A stretch of DNA of 64,000 nt from Xiphophorus maculatus (Eukaryota; Chordata; Actinopteri; Cyprinodontiformes; Poeciliidae), in NCBI RefSeq assembly GCF_002775205.1, contig NC_036460.1, forward strand, positions 2,238,056 through 2,302,055. The letters are read 5' to 3'. Position numbers and translations under genes: made by a program. The notes under the pieces are model-generated. The model had not been told where the DNA came from. It ran no database searches and saw only the letters and a list, made by a program, of their open reading frames with translations. Positions 22,339 to 33,463 of the stretch are shown here, piece after piece (positions within the stretch are counted from its first letter, which is position 1; every line of letters begins with the position of its first letter).

Positions 22339-25300
22339 ATGTGGCTGATTTTCACGGCTCTTCTGGCCGCCTCGTTAAACCCACACAGCCAGGCTTCGGT
22401 GACTTTTGCTTCCACCTGCTGGGTCAAAGGTCAACCAGCCGAAGAGCTGATTTTACTCTGCGGTGATGGAGAACATGGAGGTGAAGAAGACTCTTGAAAA
22501 GCGGTGTTGTTAAATGTTTCTACCGGTTTCTGAAGGTCGCGTTGTCATTTTTTCCAGAGGAATGTTTTTTACTGAGCCATTTAACTCTGAGCTGTGAATC
22601 ACCAGGCATAAAACGGCAATAAAAATATTTCAGCTGCTTTTTCCTATTTAATTCACAGAAATGTTGAAAAATATACAGATAAATATATGTTAGATGATTA
22701 TCAATAACTCTGCTGCCTTTTCTGCAAAGAAATTGTGAAGAAGGTGAAGATGGGATCTGAACAGTAAGATGGTGCATTAAGACCATTGTAGATAAAAAAA
22801 AAAAAAAAAAACAGGTACATTTCCACCAAAAATCTCAGAAATTTTAAGATTAATCTCACATTTTCTGGAAAAAACAAGGAAACTTCTAAGTTCTAAAAGC
22901 TGAAAAAAAAATGTTAAAAATGTTTTTTAAAAAGGCAGAAATTTTTAGATTAATTTCAGACATTTCAGGACACAAATGTCCTCTTTAAATAACCGGTTAG
23001 AATAATCCTGTCCAGGTTTGGTTTTACAATAAACTGTTTTATATTATTATTTGTGGTCATTTATAAGCGATTCTGGTCCACCATCCGGCGTCTCAGGGGG
23101 GGGAAGCAGTACGGCACCAACACTGTTTATAGTGGGGATGGTGTACGGGAGATCGACAGGCGGATTGGCGCAGCGTCTGCTGTCAAGCGGGCGCTGTACC
23201 GGTCCGTCGTGGTGAAGAGAGAGCTGAGCCAAAAAGCGAAGCTCTCGATTTACCAGTCGATCTACGTTCCCACCCTCATCTATGGTCATGAGCTTTGGGT
23301 CATGACCGAAAGAACGAGATCGCGGATACAAGCGGCCGAAATGGGTTTTCTCCGTAGGGTGGCTGGGCTCTCCCTTAGAGATAGGGTGAGAAGCTCAGTC
23401 ATCCGGGAGGGACTCAGAGTAGAGCCGCTGCTCCTTCACATCGAGAGGAGCCAGTTGAGGTGGCTCGGGCATCTGGTCAGGATGCCTCCTGGACGCCTCC
23501 CTGGTGAGGTGTTCCGGGCACGTCCCACCGGGAGGAGGCCCTGGGGAAGACCCAGGACACGCTGGAGGGACTATGTCTCTCGGCTGGCCTGGGAACGCCT
23601 CGGGATTCCCCCGGAGGAGCTAGAAGAAGTGGCCGGGGAGAGGGAAGTCTGGGCCTCCCTTCTGAAGCTGCTACCCCCGCGACCCGACCTCGGATAAGTG
23701 GAAGAAGATGGATGGATGGATGGATGGATGGATGGATGGATGGATGGATGGATGGATGGATGGATGGATGGATGGATGGATGGATGGATGGATGGATGGG
23801 TCATTTATCCAGTGTTGTAACTACTACAGCTGTTGTTTCCATCTTCAACATTATGGCGGATAGAGATTTTATTTGAAGATGTGAACTTTTAAAACTCTTC
23901 ATGTGCATTTCCATGTGTGTTTTTAGGTGTGGTCCAGTTCTGGCACACGCCGTTCGGTGACCTTCAGAGCTCTGGTTCCCAGTCCAAACTGGACCCAGTG
24001 TTTATGCACCACGATGGGAGCCTCGTTATCCCAAACTCCAGCATCCACCATGGTGGGCTGTACTACTGCATCCTGCGGCACGCGGAGGGATCCACGCTGT
24101 GGCCCTTCGAGCTTCATGTGGACCAGAACATGGCGGCTGAGGCTGAGGATGGGCGTGGCGGTGGCGGTGGCGGTGGCGGCGGCGGCTGTGCTGCACGCCG
24201 GTTCAGGAGGAACGCAGCTTTTCTAGGCGAGAGGGAAGCTGTGATTCCGGATGAGATTTTTGCAGGAGCTGTGGCTGCATCGGTGCTCCTGACGTTTGTG
24301 GTGGGATTCAGCGCTGGAGCTCTGTCACGGACTCCTGTCCTCAGGTGGGTGATGAAGTTTAATCGGTATGACAATCCCACACTACAAAAAATACATCTCT
24401 ACTGGATAAGGACTTGATTAAAGGACAGAAGTTGAGTTGAAATCTGCATACTGTGTAGAAAAAACTAAAGAAAGAACCAGATGCTGCTAATGAAGGTATT
24501 TGAATTAACTTCACTGCAAAAACACCAAATCTTACCAAGTATTTTAGTTTGTGGTGAAATATTTTAGTACACTTGAAATAGGACAAAACTAACTTAACAC
24601 TAACTTTTCATGAGCTTGTTTTAAGTCAACTAATCCTTTATATTGATAAAAAATCCAAATTCCATTGGCAGATTATTTAACTTATTGGACATTTTTTCCA
24701 TGTTATGCATACTACTGTAAGCTGCACAAAGAACAATAAAGCTGAACTGAGTAAATGTAAGTAGGGCCAGAACTTTAACATTTTGATTTTGATACAATAA
24801 AGCTTTTAACGCAATTAACCGCATTTTGTTGTTACATATGGGGTTTCAACCGGAACCTTTTTATTCGAGCGTTTCCGGTAGGTCTGTATATTTGATGCAC
24901 CAGTGACATCCCCAACAGCAGCAATGGATTATTTTGACCCAGTTAAGTTTTGCTTCAAAAAGCGATCTGGAAAAGAAAAGATTATTATTCCGTTCAAGTT
25001 CTGCTAAAAGGAGTTAGCCTAACAACAAAGCCATTCAAGGCTAAAGTAGCATCTCAATGCTAACAGGATGCAGCAGCACAGACATGTTCAAGCTAATGTC
25101 AGCATCCACAGTCCAAATAGAAAATAACTTTGCACCAACCGAATGGTTGGATACCAGATTAAAAACAAAAAATATGTTGGGTTTTTTTTAGCTTATTTGT
25201 CTGTTCATTCAATAATTTAGCATCAGGTGTCTCTGAATTGGAAATGTTACTTGTTCCATTAATATATGGCGTTACAGACGCTGCAATTAATCGAATCTCA

Positions 25301-26135
25301 CCACTAAGTCAAACATATTTACCAATTCACACGGATTTATTCACTCAGGTGCTTAAAGTCACTCGCTCCAAAGCAGCGAAGACGTCAACCTGAGGAACCG
25401 GACGGCTCTCAGGTTACCATGACAACCCTGCCACCCATGTACGACAACCAGGCCTGCAGGACGGCAGCGACGCCCCGTGACTCCCGATTCTGGCGAACCA
25501 CGGAGACACAAACTCCGCTTTCAACCCCGTCTCCACCCGCCAAACCCATGCGGAGCTTTCGGCTCAAAGCAGAAGAAAAAGAAGAAGATGGTGAACCGGA
25601 AATAACTGCTTATTTGGAAGGATGTGATTCCAACCTGGCGGAGGAGGAAACCGGAAGCGGAGAGGATGGTGAAGCAAAGGAGGAAGATGAGAGCGCCAAG
25701 CCAGATGAAAAGGAAGACGATGAAGAGAGTGAAGCAGAAGACAGAGAGGAAGATGAGGATGGAGAAGCGAGCGCAGAGGAGGAGGTAAGAGAAGAAGAAG
25801 AACAAAAAACAGACGAGAGTGGAGAGTTGGAGCAGGAATCCGCAGGAACAGACGACGAGAGGAGCGTCAAAGCGGAAGCTGAGCCGGAAGGAGAAGAGCC
25901 GCCGTCCGGTTCTCCTCGGCGCCGCAGCCGCGTTATCCGCCTGTACCAATACGATGAGGACGGCCAGCGATTCGGTCACCTCCCGGACACGGAGGCCCCC
26001 GAACCGGGCCCCAGGCCCAGGCAGCGCTCCCGGTCTCTGACCCGCCTGAACGCCATCATGGCGGCGGCCGCCACGGGGCCGATGGAGGCGACGGAGCCAG
26101 AGGAGGAGAAGCAGCTCTTCCACATGGACATTTAA
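22339..26135 (+). CDS. Single-Ig-domain type I membrane protein with acidic tail, 448 aa, family not recognised
   Basis: Three coding exons, 22339-22480, 23927-24344 and 25349-26135, join in frame to 448 aa. Residues 1-20 form a signal peptide ([20 protein letters not shown]). The Ig fold follows, with C41, W53 (twelve residues later) and the GLYYC motif with C95; an additional C27 may be unpaired. A short linker contains about ten glycines encoded by a GGC-type repeat. The transmembrane helix is at about 158-181 ([20 protein letters not shown]). Exon 3 encodes the cytoplasmic tail of about 260 residues: a basic membrane-proximal piece (PKQRRR), then a long Glu/Asp-rich stretch, then an Arg/Ser-rich piece ([20 protein letters not shown]), ending HMDI. 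The product is probably a surface receptor or adhesion molecule, by architecture only. An AATAAA lies at 26203. The first intron holds a Rex3 LINE. Confidence 0.75.
22764..23000. mobile_element. Fragment of fold-back MITE related to 11723-12038
   Basis: Begins cagtaagatggtgcattaag, continues through a poly-A run (22793-22811) and 'tttccaccaaaaatctcag', the same interior style as the element at 11723-12038. The right end is not clear. It is in intron 1 of the Ig-domain gene. Confidence 0.4.
23053..23800 (+). mobile_element. Rex3-type (RTE clade) LINE, internally deleted, with GATG tail
   Basis: An uninterrupted 214-codon frame (23053-23697) encodes the C-terminal part of a fish RTE-type retrotransposon [60 protein letters not shown]. 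The stop is followed almost at once by a tandem (GATG)n run from 23708 to 23800, and the very short GATG 3' UTR is the known hallmark of Rex3. The first 25 or so residues ([15 protein letters not shown]) belong, as I recall the family, to a point much further upstream. They are joined in frame to the C-terminal part near 'tagtggggatggtgt', which implies an internal deletion of most of the RT domain. It is inactive and sits in intron 1 of the Ig-domain gene. Confidence 0.8.
24510..24735. mobile_element. Partial palindromic MITE copy
   Basis: Left half of the family at 5535-5863: 'cactgcaaaaacaccaaatc', 'acttgaaataggacaaaact', central 'ccattggcagattatttaac'. The right half has been replaced by unrelated sequence. 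It is in intron 2 of the Ig-domain gene. Confidence 0.55.
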
Positions 26136-26202
26136 GACTCCGGTTATTCTGTTTCAATCATTATCACCTTATTTACAACAATGACGTACATAAGAAAAAA
26201 GG

Positions 26203-26208
26203 AATAAA
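26203..26208 (+). terminator. Poly(A) signal of the Ig-domain gene
   Basis: AATAAA 68 bp after the stop codon, giving a very short 3' UTR. Confidence 0.5.
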
Positions 26209-26209
26209 A

Positions 26210-27829
26210 TGACCCTCCCTTTATTAGCATATGCGCAAATTAGCTGATGGCTACTTCCGGAACAGGTCGTGCAAAATGGAGGCGATGTAAAGTTTGAGGC
26301 CTAGACCGCACATAGCCAGAAAAACTATATATATATATAATAAATATAAAAAATCTTAAAATTTCTATATTTGTATGTTTTGGTGTTTCACTCACAAAGA
26401 AGCTGTTTAATATCACAAACATTATTTATGACAAAAGATCAGAATAAAATAGATTGAGAAAATGTTTTTGTGTATGTTCATGGGAAAATGGACAATTAGG
26501 TCCCAATAACCGGCCAATATGCCCACATATTTGCTTCAACATGATTACCAATCATATGATGGCGTATCAGGAGAAATATTTACATTTCTGCCAAAAAACT
26601 CAAATTTTGAGACTATTTTCAGAGAAATTGACTTTTGAAACAGAAAATTTCAGTCTGAAAAGTCAAATTTACTATAATAAAGTAAAATTAAATAAGAGTT
26701 TTAAAATGTGAGAATATTAAAAGTTTTTGGTTTGTTAAAAGCATATTAATATCAGGATGACCATCTAATTTTCTCTTCAGATTCAGGCTTCTGGCTACAG
26801 CTACTGATAAAGTATTCACAGTAAATATTTTCACCAATTATACCTGCTTTTAAATATATTTCTACTCCCTAAACACTTTAACCTAAGTGGTTAAATGAAA
26901 TGAAGTCTAGAAAGTATTAGAACATTTCTGGTCATTTGTATAACAATGTAAGTCGGGCCACAAACATTCAGCAACTTGGGCATCCAGTTATTAAATTTGA
27001 CTCAAAAAGGAATGGATTTAAAGTTTTCATTTATATGAAAACATTTCCTAGACCAAGAAATAAACACCATAAAGTTAGAAAACTGTACACCTTTTTGTTA
27101 GCCATCATAAACATCCAGGACCCTTTTCAGAAACTACAATAAATTCTGTTTTATTCTAAAAAAGTACTGCATGTTTAAATCACAAAAGTGAAATATTTAC
27201 AATAAAATGTATCATTTTTTTAATTGGGGAAATAATATGACTAAAAGCTTCAACTTGGTGATTTTGGCTCACAGAGCAAAAACTTTGGAAACCTTGATCC
27301 AAAAGCTGTAAATAAAGGATTTATAGATCACATAATGAAGTTATTGATATGATTAAACTACATTTCTTCAAGGAGTGTTCTAGTTTAAAATGTAGTTTCC
27401 TAGTAAACCTTGTCTAATTGAAGGATGTAAAATTAGATGAATCGGTATAAAAACCAAAATATGAGACGTTTTCCAGGATGTATTTCAGATTAATGTGCTG
27501 CACAAGCTTGGTTGAGATAAACCTTCATGTTTCAACATTTAGGGAGAAGCATCTTGTTATTTTCATCTCATTTTTAATAACAGTGAAAACATCTAAACAA
27601 GAAAAGCGAAACAATTTCACAACTCCTTCCACTCATTTTGTTTCCACGCGTTCTTCTCCAAATCAACACTAAGAAAACAAAGTAACTTCTACTGAGAGGA
27701 AGGATTCCCAGCAGCAGCTTATCAGTGGCAGACGATGTCTGGAGGTGAGGAGTAAAGAGTCCACAGCGACGATTCTTCAGTCCATGTTTTTGTGTTATGT
27801 ACGGTTTTATTTGTGTTGGTGAGACCATG
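26210..27829. other. Intergenic spacer, no gene recognised
   Basis: Between the convergent 3' ends of the Ig-domain gene and dcun1d5. It is AT-rich. An acttccgg (ETS-like) followed by caaaatggaggcgatg (YY1-like) at about 26253-26287 resembles a housekeeping promoter core, but no exon follows. Possible dcun1d5 poly(A) signals on the minus strand include aataaa at 27812-27807. Confidence 0.4.
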
Positions 27830-30800
27830 TCAGAGCTGCGTCGTCTCTGCAGATAGTTTTCGCTCTCCTTCCCTTTTAGTGGTGACGCCCGGCGGCCGCT
27901 GCGATGCCGGCCGCGACTTCTGCCACTCCACAAACTCATCTAGCAGCACGGGCCCTGCAGGAAACAAACGTCGGCACAGTCACTGCGCTTTGTTTTAAAC
28001 ATCCACATAAAATCAAAAAGGTTCCCAACGGCAATTCAACAAATTAAAATTAAAGTCCTGCGCTTCCAACCTGCTCATTTTCCCCATTTATGGTGGCAGT
28101 AGAGTTTTTAGAAAGTTAACACTTTTCTGTCATCCTACGATTTAAAGTGATTTTATTGATGTTGCAGAAAACATCTCAACTTTCGCGTCGTTTCCTCGTG
28201 TCTCACTGCCAAACAAATCCATGCAGTTTGTTCTTTGGTTTCAAAACGAAACAGAAAAGAAAATAACCGTGTTGTTTTTTTAAATATATTTTTAATAAAG
28301 AAATAATAAAACGTAAAATCAAAATAAAAAAAAAAAAAAACTGTTTGATCTTTGCTTCAGCCATTAAGCAACAATATTGTTTCTCTAACATGCAGCGATA
28401 CCAGAAATGATGAAGGGAGAAGAAAGTACAGGAGATTATAAAATCATATGTATTTTTAATTTTAATAAAAAATTAAACCCTTTTTAGTTGTGGAATTTTT
28501 TTCTAATTTTATTTTAAAACGAGAAAGCCACCCAATTTTTCACCTTTTGTGGTTATTTTGAAACTGAAAACCAAAGAACAAACTGTTGTAATATTACTAC
28601 AACAATATCAGTGAACATGTAAAGATTAATATTTGAATATTTATAGAGTTTTTTAAAAACCCACAATAGATTTGTACAACAACGGTCTGGAAAATTATCA
28701 CCAAATTAGAAACTCAGAATTTGGAGATCTCCATGCCAAATATTAATACTCTTATTTTTTAATATATATTTAAATAGATAGTTTGTTTCCTCCTTTCAGT
28801 CGTTTTCCGTGCTGCAGGTGAGCCTCTCGGATACTCACAGGCTCCGTCTTCGTCGTAGTTACCGAGGTCGCTGTTGATGGTCCTGCTGAACTCCAGAACG
28901 TTGTACCACTGGTCTTTATTCAGGCCTTTGTACTTTGACTGCTGTGGAAGAGAACAAAAGCCGTCATTGTTGAGAAACATATTTTAAGAGTCCAGGTTAA
29001 AAACAAAAGCTAAGCAACTTTTAGAAGCTGAGCCATCTGAAATAATCTGACAATATCTGATTTATCCAACAGGCTGATGTCTTTTCTTGTCCAGTTATGT
29101 TTGCAAAGGAAAGTGGAGCCAAAGTTTCCAGCAGAAACATTTTCTCTCGTCATTATGAGAAGATAAACGATTCATCCTACAAACTACAGGTGGCCGGCAG
29201 GCCCAGGCGTTTGGACTGAGGGTAGTTTACCTCCAGGAACTGGCGGAAGACGGGAAAGAGAGGCCAGGTTCTGCCCAGCAGCAGAGCCAGCATGGATGTA
29301 GCCGTGTCCATGTCCAAACTCCTCTGGTTCGTATCCTAGCAACAGAGACAAATCCGATTAACTGAGTTACAATTAACCCCCCTCACCTGAGCCAACAGGA
29401 TCGCCAAGGTGACGTTTCATTTTAAGAAAACTGAGCACATCACTTCAAAACTAACATTTGCAGGCCTGTCATGATAGAAAAATAGTTAAATTATTGTGAT
29501 AAACAATAATATTTATATATTTAATATATTATTTATAGTAAATGAGACCATTTTCAAGTAATATATTCCATAATAATAATAATAATGCAAGTTCATCCTC
29601 TTTAAAAAAAAATTTATCTGAATTTAAATTATTCAGCTCATTTTAATTAATCATGTAATTAATTTATCAAATGCAGCCGGTTTAAATATTTATAAATTTC
29701 TGCTCCCAAATGTGAAATCAACAATATTGAATTGTTAGAATGACCAAAAATTTATTTAAGTAAAAAAAGAAAATTAAGTAAAATTTACAGTACAAAATGG
29801 TTTTTTTCCATCATTATGGGTATTAGTGAACATAAGTTATAACCCATTTAATCTAAATGCAACATGGCTCCATTTCACCTTTTCAATCAGACGATGTGTG
29901 ATGAACTAAAAGCAGGTGCACTGAACCACTTTTTTCACTTCCGGTACCAATACCGATATCTGCAGTTTAGTATTGACCAGGCCAATGCAGAAAAACAGCT
30001 GAATTAAATTAAAATGGTATTTCTATTAAACACAGACATACATGCACTTAATTACAAACTTATTTGATAACTCTGCACCTGCACATCACATTTAGATTCA
30101 CCAATAAGTTCATTAACTTAGTCAAACATGTAAAAACAACTTTAGTTTGTTCAGTCAGTGTGATGAGGAGTAAAAGAGCCAATTTAAAACAAATAAACTG
30201 AAATGGGCAAAAACAATAGTTTTTCTATCTTGGTTAAAAAAAAACTGCAACAAACTTTTTCAAATGGTTCAGAAAGTGAAATTAGGAATCCTAAATAAAA
30301 TGTAAAATAAATAAATAAAGCATAGAATTAGACTGAATAGATCTGGCTCATTGTCACAGATACTGATATATATACTTTTTAAATACTGGGTCTGATAGAT
30401 ATTAATATCGGAAGAAGAGGTAGAGAAAATTTATTTTAAAATCATGTTTTTGGTTATAAAGACTTAAAGGTTTTATTTAAACAAAGTATTCAGACAAGTG
30501 AATGAAAATGTGCTAAAAGAATCGCCCCGTTCATTTTAACTCTTCTCGCTTTGACTGAAATAACAAATATTATGTAATAAAACCACTAGCAGGTTAAACT
30601 ACAGAATAGTAAACTAAAATCAGTTGGATATAAAATGAGTTGACATAACAAAAACTTACTCTGGCAAAGTCAAAAGCGTATCTGTAGATATTTTTGAAAG
30701 CTGTGGCGTCGCTGAGCTCATTGCGCATGTAATCTAGTTTGCTTTGCAACCTCTCAGTGCAGTCGCATCTGAAACACAAAGCGGCAGCAGCGTCGTTTAT

Positions 30801-32261
30801 CAGATGCCAACCAGAACCAAACCGGTGAATAAAAAGCACCTACTGTAGTACTGTCATCCCACTGAGCCACTCGTCTTTCGTGAAGTATCCCATCTTTGAC
30901 GCTCCTAGATGCCACGCCAAAACCAACATTATAATCTGGAAGGAAGGTGAACGGAGACACAGATGATCCAGCTGTTTTTGGTAAGCAGGATCCACGTCGG
31001 ACAGCCGGACTCACATTCTCTGGTTCCACTCCGATATCGTCACAGAACTTCTCCATGGCTTCCGGGCCGACCATCTTTTCAGGGCCGGCGTACTTGTGGA
31101 ACCAAGCCAGGCACTTTTTACTGGAAAACTGCCTTTCAGCGCCATTTGGCTTCACACCACGGACCTGAGGACGAGGAAAGCTACGACACCCAAAACAAAT
31201 TAAAACCTCACTGTGCTGTCCTCGCCCTGAGGTTTCCAGTTTTCAGCAGCTAGACAGCCAGACAACGACGCTCCAATAACCAAACTTGTTTCTTTTCTAC
31301 TTGTTTATTGAAGAGTGGCCTCTGACCACTGCCATCACTTTGGCCATCATAAACTGAAACATACAAACTGAGTATTAGCCAACGAACATAGCAAATTAGC
31401 TATTCTAGCTGCTAGCTAAAAATAAAAACTTTTCCTAACTGATTCCAGCGTACAATTATTTACGCCAGTTACATAAAACAAAGAGACAATTATTGCTTTT
31501 ACAATTAACCAACACTTACGAACAAATCTTGTCTGAAACACAACGTATTAGGATGATAATCAACTTAAATCGTGAGCTGTTCGGTGACGCGTTCCACCAT
31601 CTTGGATTTTTATTCTTTTTTAGCGTCATCAAAACAAAACAAAATATCCACCAGGGGGCGTTCTAGTGCGGTTTTCAACCTTGCTGGTCTAGCTTAACTT
31701 ACAAAAGGCAGCACACTCACTAAAAAGGTCATTGTATTAATGTAGCACATTTTCAGCAACAAGGCAGTTCAATGGGGCTTCACATGAATCAGAAGGACAT
31801 GCAAACAAAACAACAAAACCAAAAGAAAGACAAGAAGGTAAAAGTACAAGACTAAATATCGGCTCCCCATGTTGAATAAGAAAAGGTAGTCGATATTTTA
31901 TAAAGTAGTAGGAGTTTCTCTGGATCTGAAGTTTGCTTGTTTTATTGCATTTAGCTTTATATAAAGCTAAATGTTGGTTTTCCATGTTTGATTCTTATTC
32001 TGAATAACTATGTAAACCAAAAGGAGTTTTTCTTGCTCCAACATTAAGTATGAAACTAAATGCTGGTTCCAGTGATGATAAACTCTTTATTTGATTAATT
32101 CAGTGAGATTTTCCACCATTATTTCCAAGAACGGCAGGAAAGGAAAGGCATAAAAAAAGATTTCTAAATTCAGACATTATGGGAAATAAATCTTACCTGG
32201 TAATTTTACACTTGTGCCCGTGATCTTCAGAGTCGGGTAGTTTCCTCTTCTTCACAGGCAT
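27830..32261 (-). CDS. dcun1d5: DCN1-like protein 5 (cullin neddylation co-E3), 254 aa from the conventional start
   Basis: Scaffold-type E3 that brings NEDD8-charged UBE2M/UBE2F to cullin-RBX and stimulates neddylation, in nucleus and cytoplasm. Exons in gene order: 32261-32197 (from ATG), 31180-31015, 30935-30844, 30768-30660, 29335-29231, 28941-28839, 27954-27830. All phases join. The start [10 protein letters not shown] matches the basic leader of DCUN1D5. [20 protein letters not shown] opens the PONY/DCUN1 domain, and [15 protein letters not shown] and [18 protein letters not shown] form the cullin-binding C-terminal part. CDCTERLQ and [13 protein letters not shown] favour paralogue 5 over 4. 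The C-terminus runs about 24 residues past the usual end (after EFVEWQK), rich in Arg/Lys/Thr, so it is longer than the 237 aa human protein. Two upstream in-frame exons are listed separately. cul5 lies next upstream on the same strand. Confidence 0.92.
31514..31605 (-). promoter_or_regulatory. Possible internal dcun1d5 promoter and alternative first exon
   Basis: On the minus strand ccaagatggtgg (31605-31594) matches the YY1-type initiator AAGATGG, CpGs follow (gaacgcgtcaccg), and 85 bp later there is a strong donor gttc/gtaagt (exon end 31520). Spliced to the exon at 31180 this would give a transcript without the N-terminal leader; the first in-frame Met would be in [10 protein letters not shown]. 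This is inference from motifs only. Confidence 0.35.
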
Positions 32262-32746
32262 TATGGAACCTTTATTGGGCTTTACTAGCTGAGCTGCACA
32301 GAACAAAACAAAGAAAGTTTGGAAAAACAACCGATTAGATGATTGTTCCAGAAAATTCAAGGTGAATCTCAAATATTTTGAACACAAAGTCTGCAGGGCT
32401 TTCAAATTACAACTCTCCAACTTAATATCCTAAAAAGTCTTCCATGTGTGCAGATTTTACAAATTATGTTATGTTACAACTTAATCTAAAATGTACTTAA
32501 GTTTAAGTCATGCATTTTCAAATAATGAACCATCCTTGACCGTAAGATGTTATATTTTGGTTTTATGTTGGTTAGTGCTTTTATAGTCATTCTGTAAATA
32601 AAATTAATAATATTAGTGATCAATGACTCAATAAAATTACAGTTCTATATTTAGTATTCAAAGGATCACCTGAAAAACTAGCATGAAGCTCAACAAGCGA
32701 TCAATTAATCAATACTTTATCAATAAATCTTTTATCTAGCCCTTAC

Positions 32747-32957
32747 CTGTAAACTTCTGGCTGGTTTGTCCATTCAAATCAACAAGATTCTGAAGTTAAA
32801 AAAGTATAAATTTACTGTGAAAACCTTCAAAATTCAGAATATGAATAGATTAAAAGGCTAAACTTTATTTTGTAGAAACAAAACTGACTTACAAGCTGAT
32901 CCAGCGTTTCTGAAATGTAACTGATGTCTGCCAGACCGCACAAGTCGACCCGATGAT
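32747..32957 (-). CDS. dcun1d5: Probable extra N-terminal dcun1d5 exons, DCUN1D4-like
   Basis: Two minus-strand exons with clean splice sites, 32957-32893 (acceptor ..gacag, donor gtaagt) and 32789-32747 (acceptor ..ttcag, donor gtaagg), join in phase to an extended form of the next exon (32293-32197) and read through into MPVKKRKL without a stop. The added peptide is HRVDLCGLADISYISETLDQ, L, NLVDLNGQTSQKFT, then AQLVKPNKGSI before the usual Met. Human DCUN1D4 has a similar N-terminal segment (L..LA.I..I..TL..LNL....GQ, recalled) before its own basic leader. The first coding exon with the true start was not found; it should end in phase 1 and lie between 32960 and about 35700. A donor (gacaca/gtgagtg) ends near 35602 in what looks like a 5' UTR exon. 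Confidence 0.6.
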
Positions 32958-33074
32958 CTGTCACACAAACCAGCAAAACTTTACTGGCATCGAAAACACT
33001 AAAAAATAAAATAAAACTAGAACTGCAAGCAGCTGTCATGGGTTCCTTGCCCGATCCAGCAGATTTTAATACGA

Positions 33075-33145
33075 GTTTCAACCCGGAATCAAACCTGCAG
33101 TTTCCAATTCAGAGTTCACTGCATTACACACCGAGCTATATAGTT
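33075..33145 (-). repeat. tRNA-derived SINE head
   Basis: On the minus strand tagctcggtg (33138-33129) fits a Pol III A box and ggtttgattcc (33095-33085) fits a B box, with spacing like a tRNA, but no full cloverleaf is visible. This is the pattern of a tRNA-derived SINE. The body probably extends toward 33000, where 'ggaacccatgacagctgctt' lies on the minus strand. Confidence 0.5.
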
Positions 33146-33349
33146 TAATGCACTCGCATACAAAGTCAAACAGAAAGAGGGGATTTGCTTGCATTTGATT
33201 TAGCAACGGTCAAAGCCAAACAAATAACCCGGAAAAATAATTTAAGTCTTTGACGCTGGTTCTGCTCTCACTCTTGGACCGCCGTTACTGGTAGTAATGG
33301 TTCACACCAGTGAACTCTCACACCAAACCTTTGCCTAAAGCTACAGCAT

Positions 33350-33463
33350 GTAACTTAAATAAATAAAAAATTTCAGATATATAAAACTTTTGCTGTCCTA
33401 ACATAAGACAGATAATCTATCTCCTCTGCCTCCTCCTGGCATTGTCAGCTTGGTCAAAAACAA
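33350..33463 (-). repeat. Dispersed repeat related to 60440-60960
   Basis: Contains 'ataagacagataatctat', 'cctcctcctggc' and 'aaaaacaaccaatcag', all found (partly inverted) in slc35f2 intron 3. The minisatellite at 33464 starts exactly where this element's 'ccaatcagagcc' segment begins. Confidence 0.55.

Noticed and set aside
23571-23804. Minus ORF of His-Pro-Ser-Ile repeats
   Set aside because: Translation artefact of the (GATG)n tail of the Rex3 element.
25521-26123. Long minus-strand ORF opposite exon 3 of the Ig-domain gene
   Set aside because: It is the shadow of the acidic tail (GAA/GAG codons read as TTC/CTC), full of Phe/Leu/Ser runs with no domain. The plus frame has splice-phase continuity.
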